Source: CBDCYS01 sp965226245 (lineage in GTDB: Bacteria > Acidobacteriota > Terriglobia > Bryobacterales > UBA6623). Taken from it: a stretch of 64,000 bases of DNA. The notes beneath the pieces are model-generated. The model was not told the origin of the DNA. It saw only the letters and a list, made by a program, of their open reading frames with translations, and did not search any database. A program made the translations under genes and the position numbers. Each line of letters begins with the position of its first letter. Positions within the stretch are counted from its first letter, which is position 1. This document shows positions 34,169 to 43,037 of this stretch, one piece after another. Location of the stretch: contig CBDDCL010000015.1 in assembly GCA_965226245.1 (NCBI GenBank), positions 5,766,001-5,830,000 of the forward strand, in the 5' to 3' direction.

Positions 34169-34878
34169 ACGTCTACCCCCTCGGCTCGTTTCAGGGCGTT
34201 CACGACCCAATAGGTGAGTGGCGTGGCGGAGGCCTCGTAAACGACTTTGAAGACGTATCCGGTAACCATCAGGTTCAGCATCGTTGGAAAGTCGTGAATC
34301 CCCACGAAGATGACAGTGATGACCACGATCGTATCGACGAACTGTCCCACGACCGTCGAGCCGACGGTGCGGGTCCACAGATATTTTCCCTGAGTGAGAA
34401 TCTTCATCTTCGCCATGACAAACGCGTTGGCGAACTCTCCGCACCAGTAGGCGATCAGGCTGGCGGCGAGCACGCGCGGCACGAAGCCGAAGACTTTCTC
34501 AAAGGCCTCCTGGTTATCGAATTCGGGAGCCGCCGGCAGGCTCGTGGTGACCTGTGCCATCAGCGCCAGCAGAGCCGCCGAGAAGAAACCGATCCAGATG
34601 GCCCGGCGCGAGGCGCTATAACCGTAGACTTCGACGAAGATGTCGCCAAAAATGTAAGTAATGGGGAAAAGCACCTGCGCTCCGCTAATCAGGAACGGCC
34701 CGAACTCCATCGTCCCGATCGTGAAGGGACCGATGGCGCACAATTTTTGTGCTACGAGGTTCGAGACGAGTAAGACGACGACGAAGACATGAACCAGTAA
34801 GTCGTAATATCGAAACTGGTGGCGGCTGACGAGGGTTTTTGCCAAGGCGCCGGAAGGAGTTTGCGCGGTTTCGGACAT
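34096..34878 (-). CDS. Queuosine precursor transporter, YhhQ (VUT) family
   Basis: 260 residues with six or so membrane helices. Family motifs are LISNLVAQK-like LLVSNLVAQKLCAIG, FPITYIFGDIFVEVYGY and WTRTVGSTVVGQFVDTIVV. Members import queuine precursors used for tRNA modification. It starts 14 bp downstream of the carboxyltransferase gene, so the two may be co-transcribed by proximity alone. Confidence 0.9.
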   Translation of the reverse strand: MSETAQTPSGALAKTLVSRHQFRYYDLLVHVFVVVLLVSNLVAQKLCAIGPFTIGTMEFGPFLISGAQVLFPITYIFGDIFVEVYGYSASRRAIWIGFFSAALLALMAQVTTSLPAAPEFDNQEAFEKVFGFVPRVLAASLIAYWCGEFANAFVMAKMKILTQGKYLWTRTVGSTVVGQFVDTIVVITVIFVGIHDFPTMLNLMVTGYVFKVVYEASATPLTYWVVNALKRAEGVDVYDEGVDFNPFKGEKSKAGPSGAE

Positions 34879-34892
34879 TAAGCTCTAGAGTG

Positions 34893-36530
34893 TTACTGGT
34901 TCGCTATGCGCGGCCGGGCATCGGCGGCGGTCTCCAGGCAAAATGCCAGGACTTCGCGCGTTTGACGGGGATCAATGATGGCGTCGACGTGACCTCTCGC
35001 GGCCGACCATTTCGCATCGAGGCTCCTTTCGTAGTCAGCGCGCGTGCGGTCCATTGCTTCTTCCAACTCTTCACCAACCCCCTCGCCCGCTTGCTTCAGC
35101 CGCTCGAGTTGCGTTCCGTATAGGGCCTGGACAGCGGATTCACCCTCCATCACGCCGATGCGCGCCGTAGGCCAACTGAAGATGAAATCCGGGTCGAAGC
35201 CCTGCCCCGCCATGGCATAGTATCCCGCCCCGCTGGCGTGATTCAGGGTCACCACGATCTTGGGCACGGTTGCGCAGGCCATCGTCTCGACCATTTCCGC
35301 TCCGGCGCGAATGATGCCGCTCTGCTCGGCTTCGGGGCCGACCATAAAACCTGTTACGTCCTGCAAATAGACCAGCGGCAACCCTTGACGGTCACAGATC
35401 TCGACAAACTGTGACACCTTACGGGCGCTCTCGGTGTAAATGATCGCTCCGATGCGCGTTTTCTTTCCGTGCCGGAGAAAACCCCTGCGATTGGCGATGA
35501 GCCCAACCGGACGCCCCTCGATCCGGGCATTCGCGCAAAGGATCTCAGGTGCGTAGTCAGCCATGAACTCGAGATAGCCCTCCTTGTCGGCCACACGGAA
35601 AACAATCTCTTGCATGTCGTAGGGCAAGCGGTGATCCGGCGGCAACACGGAGTAGATGTCGTCGGGGTCCAGCAAGGGCAACGACGTTTCCCCAGCTCCT
35701 GACCCGGGATTGCGGGGCAGTGCGGCGACCATGCCACGAATCATCTCGAGGCAGGCGTCGTCGTCCTTCGCTTTGTAGTGGGCCACGCCGCTTGTCGCCG
35801 TATGGGTTGCCGCGCCTCCGAGCGTTTCCGCGTCGACCGATTTGCCGATCGCTCCCTTGACCAGATTGGGGCCGCCCAGTCCCATGAAACTGGTCTTTTC
35901 GACCATGATCAGCACGTCGCTGAGAGCGGGCAGATAAGCGCCGCCCGCAATGCACTGCCCCATGACCGCCGCGATTTGCGGGACCTTCAGCGTGCGCCGC
36001 ATCAGCGAATTGTTGTAGAAGATCCGCGCCCCACCGTATTGCCCGGGAAAGATACTTTCTTGAAACGCCAGGTTGATTCCCGCCGAGTCGACCAAGTAGA
36101 TAATGGGGATGCGGCAACGCATGGCCACTTCTTGCATGCGCACCATCTTCGGGACCGTCTCGGGCCACCACGAGCCCGCTTTCACTGTCGCGTCGTTCGC
36201 AACGATCGCAACCGGGCGTCCCGCGACTCGCCCCAAGCCCGTGACGACCCCGGCGGCGGGCGCCTTACCTTCGTAGCGGTCCCAAGCTACCAGCAGGCCA
36301 AATTCCAGGAAAAACGACTCTGGGTCGATCAGCTTGTCGACTCTCTCGCGGGCAGTCAGCTTTCCGGCCTTGTGTTGTTTGGCGATCCGTTCCCGTCCGC
36401 CGCCCTGGCGCAGGCGGTCTTCGAGCTGGAGCAACGGCTCCATCAAGGCCCGCATATGCCCTTCCCTGGCGGCTCTCTCGCGAGCGTCAGGCGGGTTGAG
36501 CCCGGACTGTGGCTTGAACGTCGCTTTCAT
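34893..36530 (-). CDS. Acyl-CoA carboxylase, carboxyltransferase subunit
   Basis: 545 residues from the ATG at 36530 (an in-frame ATG 15 bp upstream is less likely). It is a crotonase-fold carboxyltransferase of the propionyl/methylcrotonyl-CoA carboxylase beta type: KLTARERVDKLIDPESFFLEFG, LVDSAGINLAFQESIFPG, GQCIAGGAYLPALSD and the C-terminal acyl-CoA half GAGYYAMAGQGFDPDF. The substrate (methylcrotonyl or propionyl) is not determinable. The biotin carboxylase subunit is not next to it. Confidence 0.92.
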   Translation of the reverse strand: MKATFKPQSGLNPPDARERAAREGHMRALMEPLLQLEDRLRQGGGRERIAKQHKAGKLTARERVDKLIDPESFFLEFGLLVAWDRYEGKAPAAGVVTGLGRVAGRPVAIVANDATVKAGSWWPETVPKMVRMQEVAMRCRIPIIYLVDSAGINLAFQESIFPGQYGGARIFYNNSLMRRTLKVPQIAAVMGQCIAGGAYLPALSDVLIMVEKTSFMGLGGPNLVKGAIGKSVDAETLGGAATHTATSGVAHYKAKDDDACLEMIRGMVAALPRNPGSGAGETSLPLLDPDDIYSVLPPDHRLPYDMQEIVFRVADKEGYLEFMADYAPEILCANARIEGRPVGLIANRRGFLRHGKKTRIGAIIYTESARKVSQFVEICDRQGLPLVYLQDVTGFMVGPEAEQSGIIRAGAEMVETMACATVPKIVVTLNHASGAGYYAMAGQGFDPDFIFSWPTARIGVMEGESAVQALYGTQLERLKQAGEGVGEELEEAMDRTRADYERSLDAKWSAARGHVDAIIDPRQTREVLAFCLETAADARPRIANQ

Positions 36531-36693
36531 GGCCCGGCACGCCATGGACCGCGTGCTCTCAGGATGGTATCACGGGCCTTGCCAACGCTAGCCAAAGATA
36601 CTTGAAAGTTCGTTCGTGGGGAGTCTGGATGGTGCTGATACGGGCCCGGGCCTGGAGCTTCAGCATTTCGGGAGTGTGCGGCCTGTCGGCATG

Positions 36694-36791
36694 AGCCACG
36701 TTCACGTGGCTTGGTTTCCTTTAGGCCGGCCCTTCTAGGGCCGGTTCAAAAGCCTCTCGTGATCTAGCTCCTCAGCCCGTTTCAACGGGCT
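36694..36791. repeat. Three consecutive palindromes with TTC-loops
   Basis: Three short hairpins occur in a row: AGCCACG-TTCA-CGTGGCT (36694-36711), CCGGCCC-TTCTA-GGGCCGG (36726-36744) and AGCCCGT-TTCA-ACGGGCT (36774-36791). Each has a perfect 7-bp stem and a TTC-containing loop, while stem sequences differ. This regularity is above chance. No gene is seen in 36531-36943. Confidence 0.65.
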
Positions 36792-36943
36792 TTCGTTCCA
36801 CTGGCCTTCAGCCTCAAATTGAACCGCATTCTTGCTTGCTGCGTGCCATTCTTGGCGAGTCTCGGCGCCACCCGGATTGTAAGATGAAGGGCGGCCGCAT
36901 TTGGCACAAGATTGCCGGCGTCCGCTTGGATTTCGAGAACACG

Positions 36944-37966
36944 ATGAACGCGAGTCTTCAGGAGGTGACAGGCCGACTAGCGAGGCTTTGCCTAATACGC
37001 TCGTCCCTCCCGGCGCTGCTGGCGGCCGCGGCATTCGCTTCGTCGCTTTCGGCTCACGTGATGAGCATGAGCAACGGCGAAATCGAGGTGTCGGGCAACA
37101 CCGCCAGCTTCGAGTTGCGAATGCCGATTTACGAGATCGTCCACTTGGAGAATCCGGAGCCCGCGCTTCTCGGCGCCGTTCGCCTCTACAGCCGCGGCGA
37201 AGAAGGCCAGCGCGTCGGCGGTTCCTGCGAATCGCAAGAGAAGGACGGCTGGTACGTCTGCCACTCGAAGTTCGAGTTCCCCGATCCGGTTGACGTCCTC
37301 GATGTGGAATGCACGCTGGCCGGCGCGACGGTACCGAATCACGTTCACGTGTTGCGGGCCAGGCGCGGCGAGGTGACCGAGCAAGCGGTTTTCGATTTCA
37401 CTTTCACGCGCTCGACGATCAACTTTGTCCCGCCGACTGCAACCGAAGTCGCTTTCTCGGAAATCTGGGCGGGCTTGGCGCGTGTCATGGGCGGGCCGGC
37501 ACAGATCCTGTTCGTGCTTGCGCTCGTGCTTGCCGGACGCAGCCGCAAGGAGCTGTTCTGGCTCGCCGTGGCCTTCATTCTTGCCGAATCGATCTCGACG
37601 GTAGTCGTGAACGCCAAATCCTGGGAGCCTGCGCCGCGCTTTGTAGAGGCTGCCGCCGCGCTGACGGTGGCCTATCTCGCCGTGGAGATCCTGATGCTGC
37701 CCCAGGCGGGCTACCGCTGGATGGTCGCGGCGGGCATGGGCGTTTTCCACGGATTCTATTTCGGAAGCTTTCTGCAGCAGTCCCAAATGGACTCGCTCTT
37801 TGTGCTAACCGGAGTAGTCTTTGGGGAGGGGTTGCTGATGCTGGTTTTTGCGGTGGTGCTCAGCCGGCTCAAGAGGGTCGCTGCTGCTCTAAAACCGGTT
37901 CAAGTCGGCGCCGGACTTCTGTTCGTCATCGGGATGGCCTGGTTCATCTTGCGCCTGCAATCGTAG
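36944..37966 (+). CDS. HupE/UreJ-like membrane protein
   Basis: 340 residues from the ATG at 36944; in-frame sequence upstream to 36836 is not convincing. It has a signal peptide (ALLAAAAFASSLSAH), a periplasmic beta-rich domain (~40-170) and about six membrane helices with VFHGFYFGSFL and GVVFGEGLL. It resembles the HupE/UreJ-2 family of putative metal (nickel/cobalt) transport proteins. No hydrogenase or urease genes are near, so the substrate is open. Confidence 0.8.
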   Translation: MNASLQEVTGRLARLCLIRSSLPALLAAAAFASSLSAHVMSMSNGEIEVSGNTASFELRMPIYEIVHLENPEPALLGAVRLYSRGEEGQRVGGSCESQEKDGWYVCHSKFEFPDPVDVLDVECTLAGATVPNHVHVLRARRGEVTEQAVFDFTFTRSTINFVPPTATEVAFSEIWAGLARVMGGPAQILFVLALVLAGRSRKELFWLAVAFILAESISTVVVNAKSWEPAPRFVEAAAALTVAYLAVEILMLPQAGYRWMVAAGMGVFHGFYFGSFLQQSQMDSLFVLTGVVFGEGLLMLVFAVVLSRLKRVAAALKPVQVGAGLLFVIGMAWFILRLQS

Positions 37967-37967
37967 A

Positions 37968-38000
37968 TGTGGCGCAAGCACTCGTGCTTGCCGCGTCGAG
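37968..38000. repeat. REP-like palindrome (copy 1)
   Basis: TGTGGCGCAAGCACTCGTGC and the following TTGCCGCG form a stem around GGCGCAAGC/GCTTGCC. Similar sequences occur at 39777-39821 and 61910-61952. It lies just after the HupE-like gene and next to the IS110 element. Confidence 0.6.
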
Positions 38001-38002
38001 AC

Positions 38003-39640
38003 TTCTAAGGAACCTCTTCCTACGCGCCCGCCTGGATCGGCACCAGTTCGTATCCGAGTTTGCGTGCTCGCCGCTTGAGCTTGGTCTGCTGACGGCGTTC
38101 GCGTTGCGCGTCCTGTTGCCGCCAGATCGTCTCGTCGTACTCCACCTGCTGGCTCACGATGGCGTAGAAAATCCGCGCGATCTTGTGCGCCGCCGCCGTG
38201 ATCCCCCCTGGGGCGCCCAGGCTGGCTTTCTTGCGCCGCAAAAACTGCCCCAGCGGCGTCGCGCTATGGTGCAGCGAGCTCGCCGCCATCCGGAACAGTT
38301 GCCCGGCGCGGTTCTTCACCCCCCGCACCCCCCGCCAGACCACTTTCCCTCCCGTCTTGTCGTTGTCGGGGCACAACGCCAGCCAGGAGACGAATTCGTC
38401 CCCGCTGCCCCAGCGGCTCATGTCCCGGCCCAGCTCGCTGAACAGCACCAGCGCGTTGCCCCCCAGGCCCGGAATCTCAGTCACGTCCACTCCGAAGAGC
38501 CGATACGCTTCCCGCCGCGTGTCGAAGCGAAAGTCCCCCGTGCGCTTCGTGCGCCGCGTCTTGCGCTTCTTGCTCCCCGGCGGCGGAGGCTGCTCGTCAG
38601 GGTCCACCCGCGACTCGAACTCCCCCAGCGTCCGCTCGATCTCGCGGTCGCACTCCTCGATGGCCCCTCGGATGGCGCCGTAGAGCTCCCGCGCCTGCTG
38701 CAGCGTGAACAGATGCTCCGCTCGCCAATCCCCCTCCAAAGATTTGCGGATCGTCTCCTGGCTGGCGCGAATCTCGGGCCTCCGCAGCCGCGCCAGCCGC
38801 GCCGCGTCGCGCTCCCCGCCCAGGATCGCGTCCACGATCGCCATCCCCGTCACCCCCGTCAGGTCGCTGATCACGTGATGCAATTGTACGTTCATCTGCG
38901 TCAGCGATTTCTGCATCAGCCGAATCTGATCGCAGGCGCTCTCCACCAGCCGCCCGCGATGCCGCAGCAGCGAGCGCGCCGCGCAGACCTGCTGCTGGGG
39001 ACGAAACGCCGCCCGCAGCAGCCCCACCGAATGCAGGTATTGCAGCCATTGGCATTCCTGCCAGTCCGTGCGCCGTCCCGGCACGTTGCGCATCTGCCGC
39101 GCGCTCGTCAGACAGACCTGGATGCCGCGATCCTCGAGAATCTGATACAGCGGAATCCAGTACACCCCGGTGGACTCCATCGCCGCCGTCGTGATGTTGC
39201 AATCGAGCAGCCAATCGGCTAGAGCTTCCAGATCTTGCGTGAAGGTGGAGAAGATCCGCACCGGCTCCGGATCGCGATCCTCCGGGACGGCGACATACAT
39301 CTGGCGGGCGCCGACATCGATGCCGGCGGAGTTGGGCTCGACCAGCGGCCGGGGCTGGGGTTGCGGCCTCGACCGGCGGCGGCTGGAGCGGCGAGTGCGT
39401 TGGGAATGGTTCATAAGATCCTCCTTGAGTTAGCGTTGCGCTGTCGACAGCGGCCAAGCGGCGTAATAATAGGGCACTCTTCTAATCGGGATCAGCCGGC
39501 GAAGCAACTCGCCGAGTGTCACCACTGCCTTGGGCGTCGGGCTTGGGACCACGCTCATCTACGGGGTCGGAACCACCACTGTTTCGCCGGCCTACTTCCG
39601 CGGCCGACAGCTTCTGCTAGGATAGTCCGAGCTCGAACCC
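38003..39640 (-). mobile_element. IS110-family insertion sequence (ends approximate)
   Basis: It holds one recombinase gene on the minus strand, followed in the transcribed direction by under 20 bp, and preceded by ~225 bp of non-coding sequence (39415-39640). IS110 elements have no obvious inverted repeats, so the ends are estimated from the flanking REP-like repeats. In this family the non-coding end next to the recombinase start specifies a bridge RNA that pairs with donor and target DNA; 39415-39640 is the candidate region here. Nothing else is seen in 39641-39944 except the REP copy and a short promoter region. Confidence 0.6.
38020..39414 (-). CDS. IS110-family DEDD recombinase
   Basis: 464 residues. 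The N-terminal RuvC-like domain has GIDVGARQMYVAVP, MESTGVYWIPLY and a DLLRTDW-like region (GRRTDWQECQWLQYL). The C-terminal Tnp20 domain carries the Ser region in EIPGLGGNALVLFSELG and SWLALCPDN. A strong ribosome binding site AAGGAGG lies 5 nt from the ATG at 39414. The middle carries a Pro/Lys/Arg-rich insertion (PPPPGSKKRKTRRTKRTG). Confidence 0.93.
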   Translation of the reverse strand: MNHSQRTRRSSRRRSRPQPQPRPLVEPNSAGIDVGARQMYVAVPEDRDPEPVRIFSTFTQDLEALADWLLDCNITTAAMESTGVYWIPLYQILEDRGIQVCLTSARQMRNVPGRRTDWQECQWLQYLHSVGLLRAAFRPQQQVCAARSLLRHRGRLVESACDQIRLMQKSLTQMNVQLHHVISDLTGVTGMAIVDAILGGERDAARLARLRRPEIRASQETIRKSLEGDWRAEHLFTLQQARELYGAIRGAIEECDREIERTLGEFESRVDPDEQPPPPGSKKRKTRRTKRTGDFRFDTRREAYRLFGVDVTEIPGLGGNALVLFSELGRDMSRWGSGDEFVSWLALCPDNDKTGGKVVWRGVRGVKNRAGQLFRMAASSLHHSATPLGQFLRRKKASLGAPGGITAAAHKIARIFYAIVSQQVEYDETIWRQQDAQRERRQQTKLKRRARKLGYELVPIQAGA

Positions 39641-39776
39641 GGTTCCTTTAGCCGCCTTGACTCGCGGACGCGAGCCCGCCGCTCATCTCGACGCTTGGCC
39701 TCTGAACGCTGCCACATCACACCGTGAACCAGCTTCCGCGCACCACTTAGGAACATCGGCAACCACGTCCACACAA

Positions 39777-39821
39777 GAGCCGGCATGAGTGCCGGCTCGG
39801 CAAGCTAAGAGCTTGCGCCAC
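39777..39821. repeat. REP-like double palindrome (copy 2)
   Basis: GAGCCGGCATGAGTGCCGGC (39777-39796) is followed by a second hairpin GGCAAGCTAAGAGCTTGC. The second half is the reverse complement of copies 1 and 3. It lies on the far side of the IS110 element from copy 1, in opposite orientation. Confidence 0.65.
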
Positions 39822-39944
39822 GGGTGCACCCAGCAAACTGCATCCGCCCCAATGAGTTTTGTAGACTAGTATCGGAACGAAAATCTTGCCGTCGGCTTTC
39901 CCTAGCTGTCCCTGAGACAGGGCGGATCTTCGGAGGAAGGAGCC

Positions 39945-41333
39945 ATGAAAAGCTTCAGTCCGCAGCTCACTCGGCGTCAAACCATACGCTCACTTGCCGG
40001 CGGCGGTCTGCTGTTGCCCGGTCTCCTCTCCGAAATGATGCAAGGCGCCACAGCCGGGCCCGGCCCCCTCAACCCGCTGGCGCCCAAGCAACCGCACTAC
40101 GCGCCGAAGGCGAAACGGGTCATCTTCTTGTTCATGACGGGCGCCGTTTCCCACGTGGATACGTTCGACCCCAAGCCGTTCCTCACTAAAAACCACGGCC
40201 AGCCCCACAGCGACAAACGAGTTTACAAGGGAGCTGACTGGGAGTTCAAACGTTACGGCCAGAGCGGCATTTCGGTGAGTGACCTATTCCCCCACATCGG
40301 CGGCGTGATCGACGACATTTGCCTCATTAAGTCGATGAAGAACATCAACGGGGACCATTTCGGCGCAACGATCGGCATCCACACCGGATCGGCGACCTTC
40401 AACCGGCCGAGCATCGGCTCCTGGGTGAGCTACGGCTTAGGAACCGAGAATCAGAATCTGCCCTCGTTCATGGTGATCGCCCCGGAGCTGCCTTACGCGG
40501 GAGCCCAGTCCTGGGGCTCGGACTTCCTGCCCGTACTGCACCAGGGCACTCGCATTGTCCCCGGCCCCGAGCCGATTGCCAACATGCACCGCCGCGTCGC
40601 GACGCGCGAGATGCAGGTCACCGAACTCGACATGCTGGAGTATTTCAACCGCCAGCATCTCAAAGGACGTGAGACCGACACCAACCTCAGCGCCCGCATC
40701 AAGTCGTTCGAGACGGCCTTCGGCATGCAGGCACAGGCGCCCGAGGCGTTTGATTTGTCACGGGAATCCGATGCGACCTTGAAGCTTTACGGCCTCGATC
40801 GCGGCACGACGACCGGTTTCGGATGGCAGTGCCTCGCCGCCCGCCGCCTGGCCGAGCGCGGCGTGCGTTTTGTGGAAGTGATTGACGGCGGCACGCGAAT
40901 CGATTACAACTGGGACGCCCACGCCAAGATGGCCAACTACAACCGCCTCGCGAAAAACGTCGACTGGCCGATCGCCGGTCTGATCAAAGACCTCAAGTCA
41001 CGCGGCATGTTTGACGACACCTTGGTTGTCTGGACGACCGAGTTCGGCCGCTCGCCGCTGGTGCCCGATCCCACCGCCGAAGGCCGTGGTCACCACGCCA
41101 AGACCTACTGCTCTTGGCTAGCGGGAGCTGGAGTCAAGGGCGGCATGACTTTTGGAGAAAGCGACGAGATGGGCTGGGAGGTCGCTGAAAATGTCATGGG
41201 AGTTCATGATTTCCAGGCAACGATTCTGCACCTGCTCGGCCTCGACCACACCAAGCTGACTTACCGCCACGCCGGCCGCGACTTCCGCTTGACCGATGTC
41301 CACGGACGTGTCGTCCACGAGATACTGAGCTAA
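39945..41333 (+). CDS. DUF1501 protein, Tat-exported
   Basis: 462 residues. It begins with a twin-arginine signal (TRRQTIRSLAGGGLLLPGLL) and a strong ribosome binding site GGAGGAAGGAG. The fold is alkaline-phosphatase/sulfatase-like: VIFLFMTGAVSHVDTFDPKP (Asp/His metal site), DHFGATIGIHTGS, TTEFGRSPL and EGRGHHAKTYCSW. It is common in Planctomycetes and Acidobacteriota, usually beside a DUF1549/DUF1553 cytochrome-like gene. No such partner is here; the upstream space holds the IS110 element. Confidence 0.9.
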   Translation: MKSFSPQLTRRQTIRSLAGGGLLLPGLLSEMMQGATAGPGPLNPLAPKQPHYAPKAKRVIFLFMTGAVSHVDTFDPKPFLTKNHGQPHSDKRVYKGADWEFKRYGQSGISVSDLFPHIGGVIDDICLIKSMKNINGDHFGATIGIHTGSATFNRPSIGSWVSYGLGTENQNLPSFMVIAPELPYAGAQSWGSDFLPVLHQGTRIVPGPEPIANMHRRVATREMQVTELDMLEYFNRQHLKGRETDTNLSARIKSFETAFGMQAQAPEAFDLSRESDATLKLYGLDRGTTTGFGWQCLAARRLAERGVRFVEVIDGGTRIDYNWDAHAKMANYNRLAKNVDWPIAGLIKDLKSRGMFDDTLVVWTTEFGRSPLVPDPTAEGRGHHAKTYCSWLAGAGVKGGMTFGESDEMGWEVAENVMGVHDFQATILHLLGLDHTKLTYRHAGRDFRLTDVHGRVVHEILS

Positions 41334-41521
41334 CGGCCTGCTCCGCAGCTTCCCGGACTACCCCAGGCGCTGGTGATCCGCTGACGCGCGACCTTTTCTC
41401 AGCCGCTTGTGCCTTCTTCAGAAGGCCACGTTCGGCCGGTTTTGGATTTTGAACAGAATTCGCAGCCGCTTATCGGAGCTGGCCGCATCTTGGTTTGCGG
41501 ACTCATACAATAGCCATTCTC

Positions 41522-42613
41522 ATGAAGATCGTCGATGTACACGCCACGCCGCTTGCAATTCCGCTCAGTGACCCGCGGATCCCATGGATCTGGGGAGCTT
41601 TCAGTCAAGTTATCGTCGAGGTAAAGACCGGGGATGGTCTGACCGGATACGGTGAGGCGTTCGGCTACGGAGTGCCTCAAGCCGTGGCGGCTGTGGTCAA
41701 CCACACGCTTCGTCCGCTACTGATCGGGCAAGATGCCAGCGACATTGCCGGTATCGCTGATTTGCTGTTTCGCAAGACCCATCTTTTTGGCCGCTATGGC
41801 GTCACGACGTTCGCGATCAGCGGAGTCGACATTGCTTTGTGGGACCTCGCAGGCAAGCGAGCCGGCCTGCCTCTCTGCGTGCTGCTTGGTGGCGGCGCCA
41901 GCGGGAAGGTCAAGGCCTACGCCAGTCTCGTTCGCTATGCCGATACAGATCAGATGGCCACTGACGCCGAGAAGGCGGCGAGCGAAGGCTATGAAATGGT
42001 CAAATTGCACCAGACCGGCGTCGAGAGTGTTCGGAAAGGCAGGCAAGCCATCGGCAGCGAGTTGCTGATGACAGTCGATGTCAATTGCGAATGGACTCCG
42101 TTACATGCGGCCGAGATGGCCCTGGCCATGAATGAGTACGATCTGCATTGGCTGGAGGAGCCTGTTTGGCCGCCGGAGGACTATCCCGGTCTGGCGCAAG
42201 TCATGGATGAATCCGGTGTAGCGCTGGCGGCGGGTGAGAATGCCTGCACCGTCCACCAGTTCCAACTGATGATGAGCGAAGGCGCGGTGCGTTACGCTCA
42301 GCCCAGCGTCATCAAGGTCGGCGGAGTCAGCGAGTTCATGAAAGTCGCGACGCTGGCCGAGACCTATAACCTGTCGCTGGCGCCGCACTCGCCCTACTTC
42401 GGGCCGGGATTTTTGGCGACCCTGCATTTGATCGCTCATACGCGCCGGGCTGAATGGGTCGAGAGGATCTACTGCGAATTGGAAGCTTCGGTCTTTACTG
42501 AGCCATTGGAATTCCGCGGCGGACAATACACCATTCCCGAGGGTCCGGGTTTGGGGTTGGACGTGGATCCGATTGTTTTGAAGGAGTACGCGTTGAAGGA
42601 GTATGCGGCCTAG
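41522..42613 (+). CDS. Enolase-superfamily enzyme (mandelate racemase/muconate lactonizing type)
   Basis: 363 residues from the ATG at 41522 (frame open 27 bp further). It has a capping domain and a TIM barrel with metal-binding Asp/Glu residues: VDVNCEW, LEEPVWPPEDYPG and GENACT, and a catalytic Lys region VKLHQTG. The C-terminal HSPYFGPGF is where acid-sugar dehydratases have the general base. A sugar-acid dehydratase is likely; the substrate is unknown. A related enzyme lies at 62023. Confidence 0.88.
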   Translation: MKIVDVHATPLAIPLSDPRIPWIWGAFSQVIVEVKTGDGLTGYGEAFGYGVPQAVAAVVNHTLRPLLIGQDASDIAGIADLLFRKTHLFGRYGVTTFAISGVDIALWDLAGKRAGLPLCVLLGGGASGKVKAYASLVRYADTDQMATDAEKAASEGYEMVKLHQTGVESVRKGRQAIGSELLMTVDVNCEWTPLHAAEMALAMNEYDLHWLEEPVWPPEDYPGLAQVMDESGVALAAGENACTVHQFQLMMSEGAVRYAQPSVIKVGGVSEFMKVATLAETYNLSLAPHSPYFGPGFLATLHLIAHTRRAEWVERIYCELEASVFTEPLEFRGGQYTIPEGPGLGLDVDPIVLKEYALKEYAA

Positions 42614-42643
42614 TTCGGGGGCCGCCGGCCTCGGGTCATGCCT

Positions 42644-42976
42644 TCAGTCGCTTTCCGGTGTTCTGCCCAGCTTCGCTCGAACTTTCCGGGTCGCCGAGTA
42701 GACGCCGATTGCGAGCACCCCGGCGGCGAAGATGTATACCCATGCCGGAATATTCTTGCCGACAATCGCCAGGTAAAGGTAAGCGGAAACGAAAAAAAAC
42801 GAAGCACTGAGCGCGGGGGCGGCGACGGACTTTCCCGCCCGCTGGTTACGCACGAGCCAAGCCAGGGACGCAGTGAAGAAGGGAATGGCCCCCACGTAAA
42901 TGAGGCCAAAGACGAGGGGGTTGACTCCGTACTGGGCGCCCAAGCCGAGAAACCACTCTTTGAAGGATTCGAACAT
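42644..42976 (-). CDS. Small membrane protein
   Basis: 110 residues from the ATG at 42976; the frame extends to 43063 but the extra residues overlap the FKBP gene. Three hydrophobic segments (NPLVFGLIYVGAIPFF, SASFFFVSAYLYLAIV, VYIFAAGVLAIGVY) suggest an integral membrane protein with a basic C-terminus. Family not named. It follows the FKBP gene on the same strand. Confidence 0.7.
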   Translation of the reverse strand: MFESFKEWFLGLGAQYGVNPLVFGLIYVGAIPFFTASLAWLVRNQRAGKSVAAPALSASFFFVSAYLYLAIVGKNIPAWVYIFAAGVLAIGVYSATRKVRAKLGRTPESD

Positions 42977-43037
42977 GGCGGGCACGCGCTGCTTATGTTC
43001 CTGAATACCCCGGCCGGATGGCCCGCAGCCGCTCCGG

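Noticed and set aside
37309..39222. A 637-residue plus-strand reading frame
   Set aside because: It is the antisense shadow of the HupE-like gene end and the IS110 recombinase; its composition (His/Arg/Pro-rich) is typical of shadow frames in GC-rich DNA.
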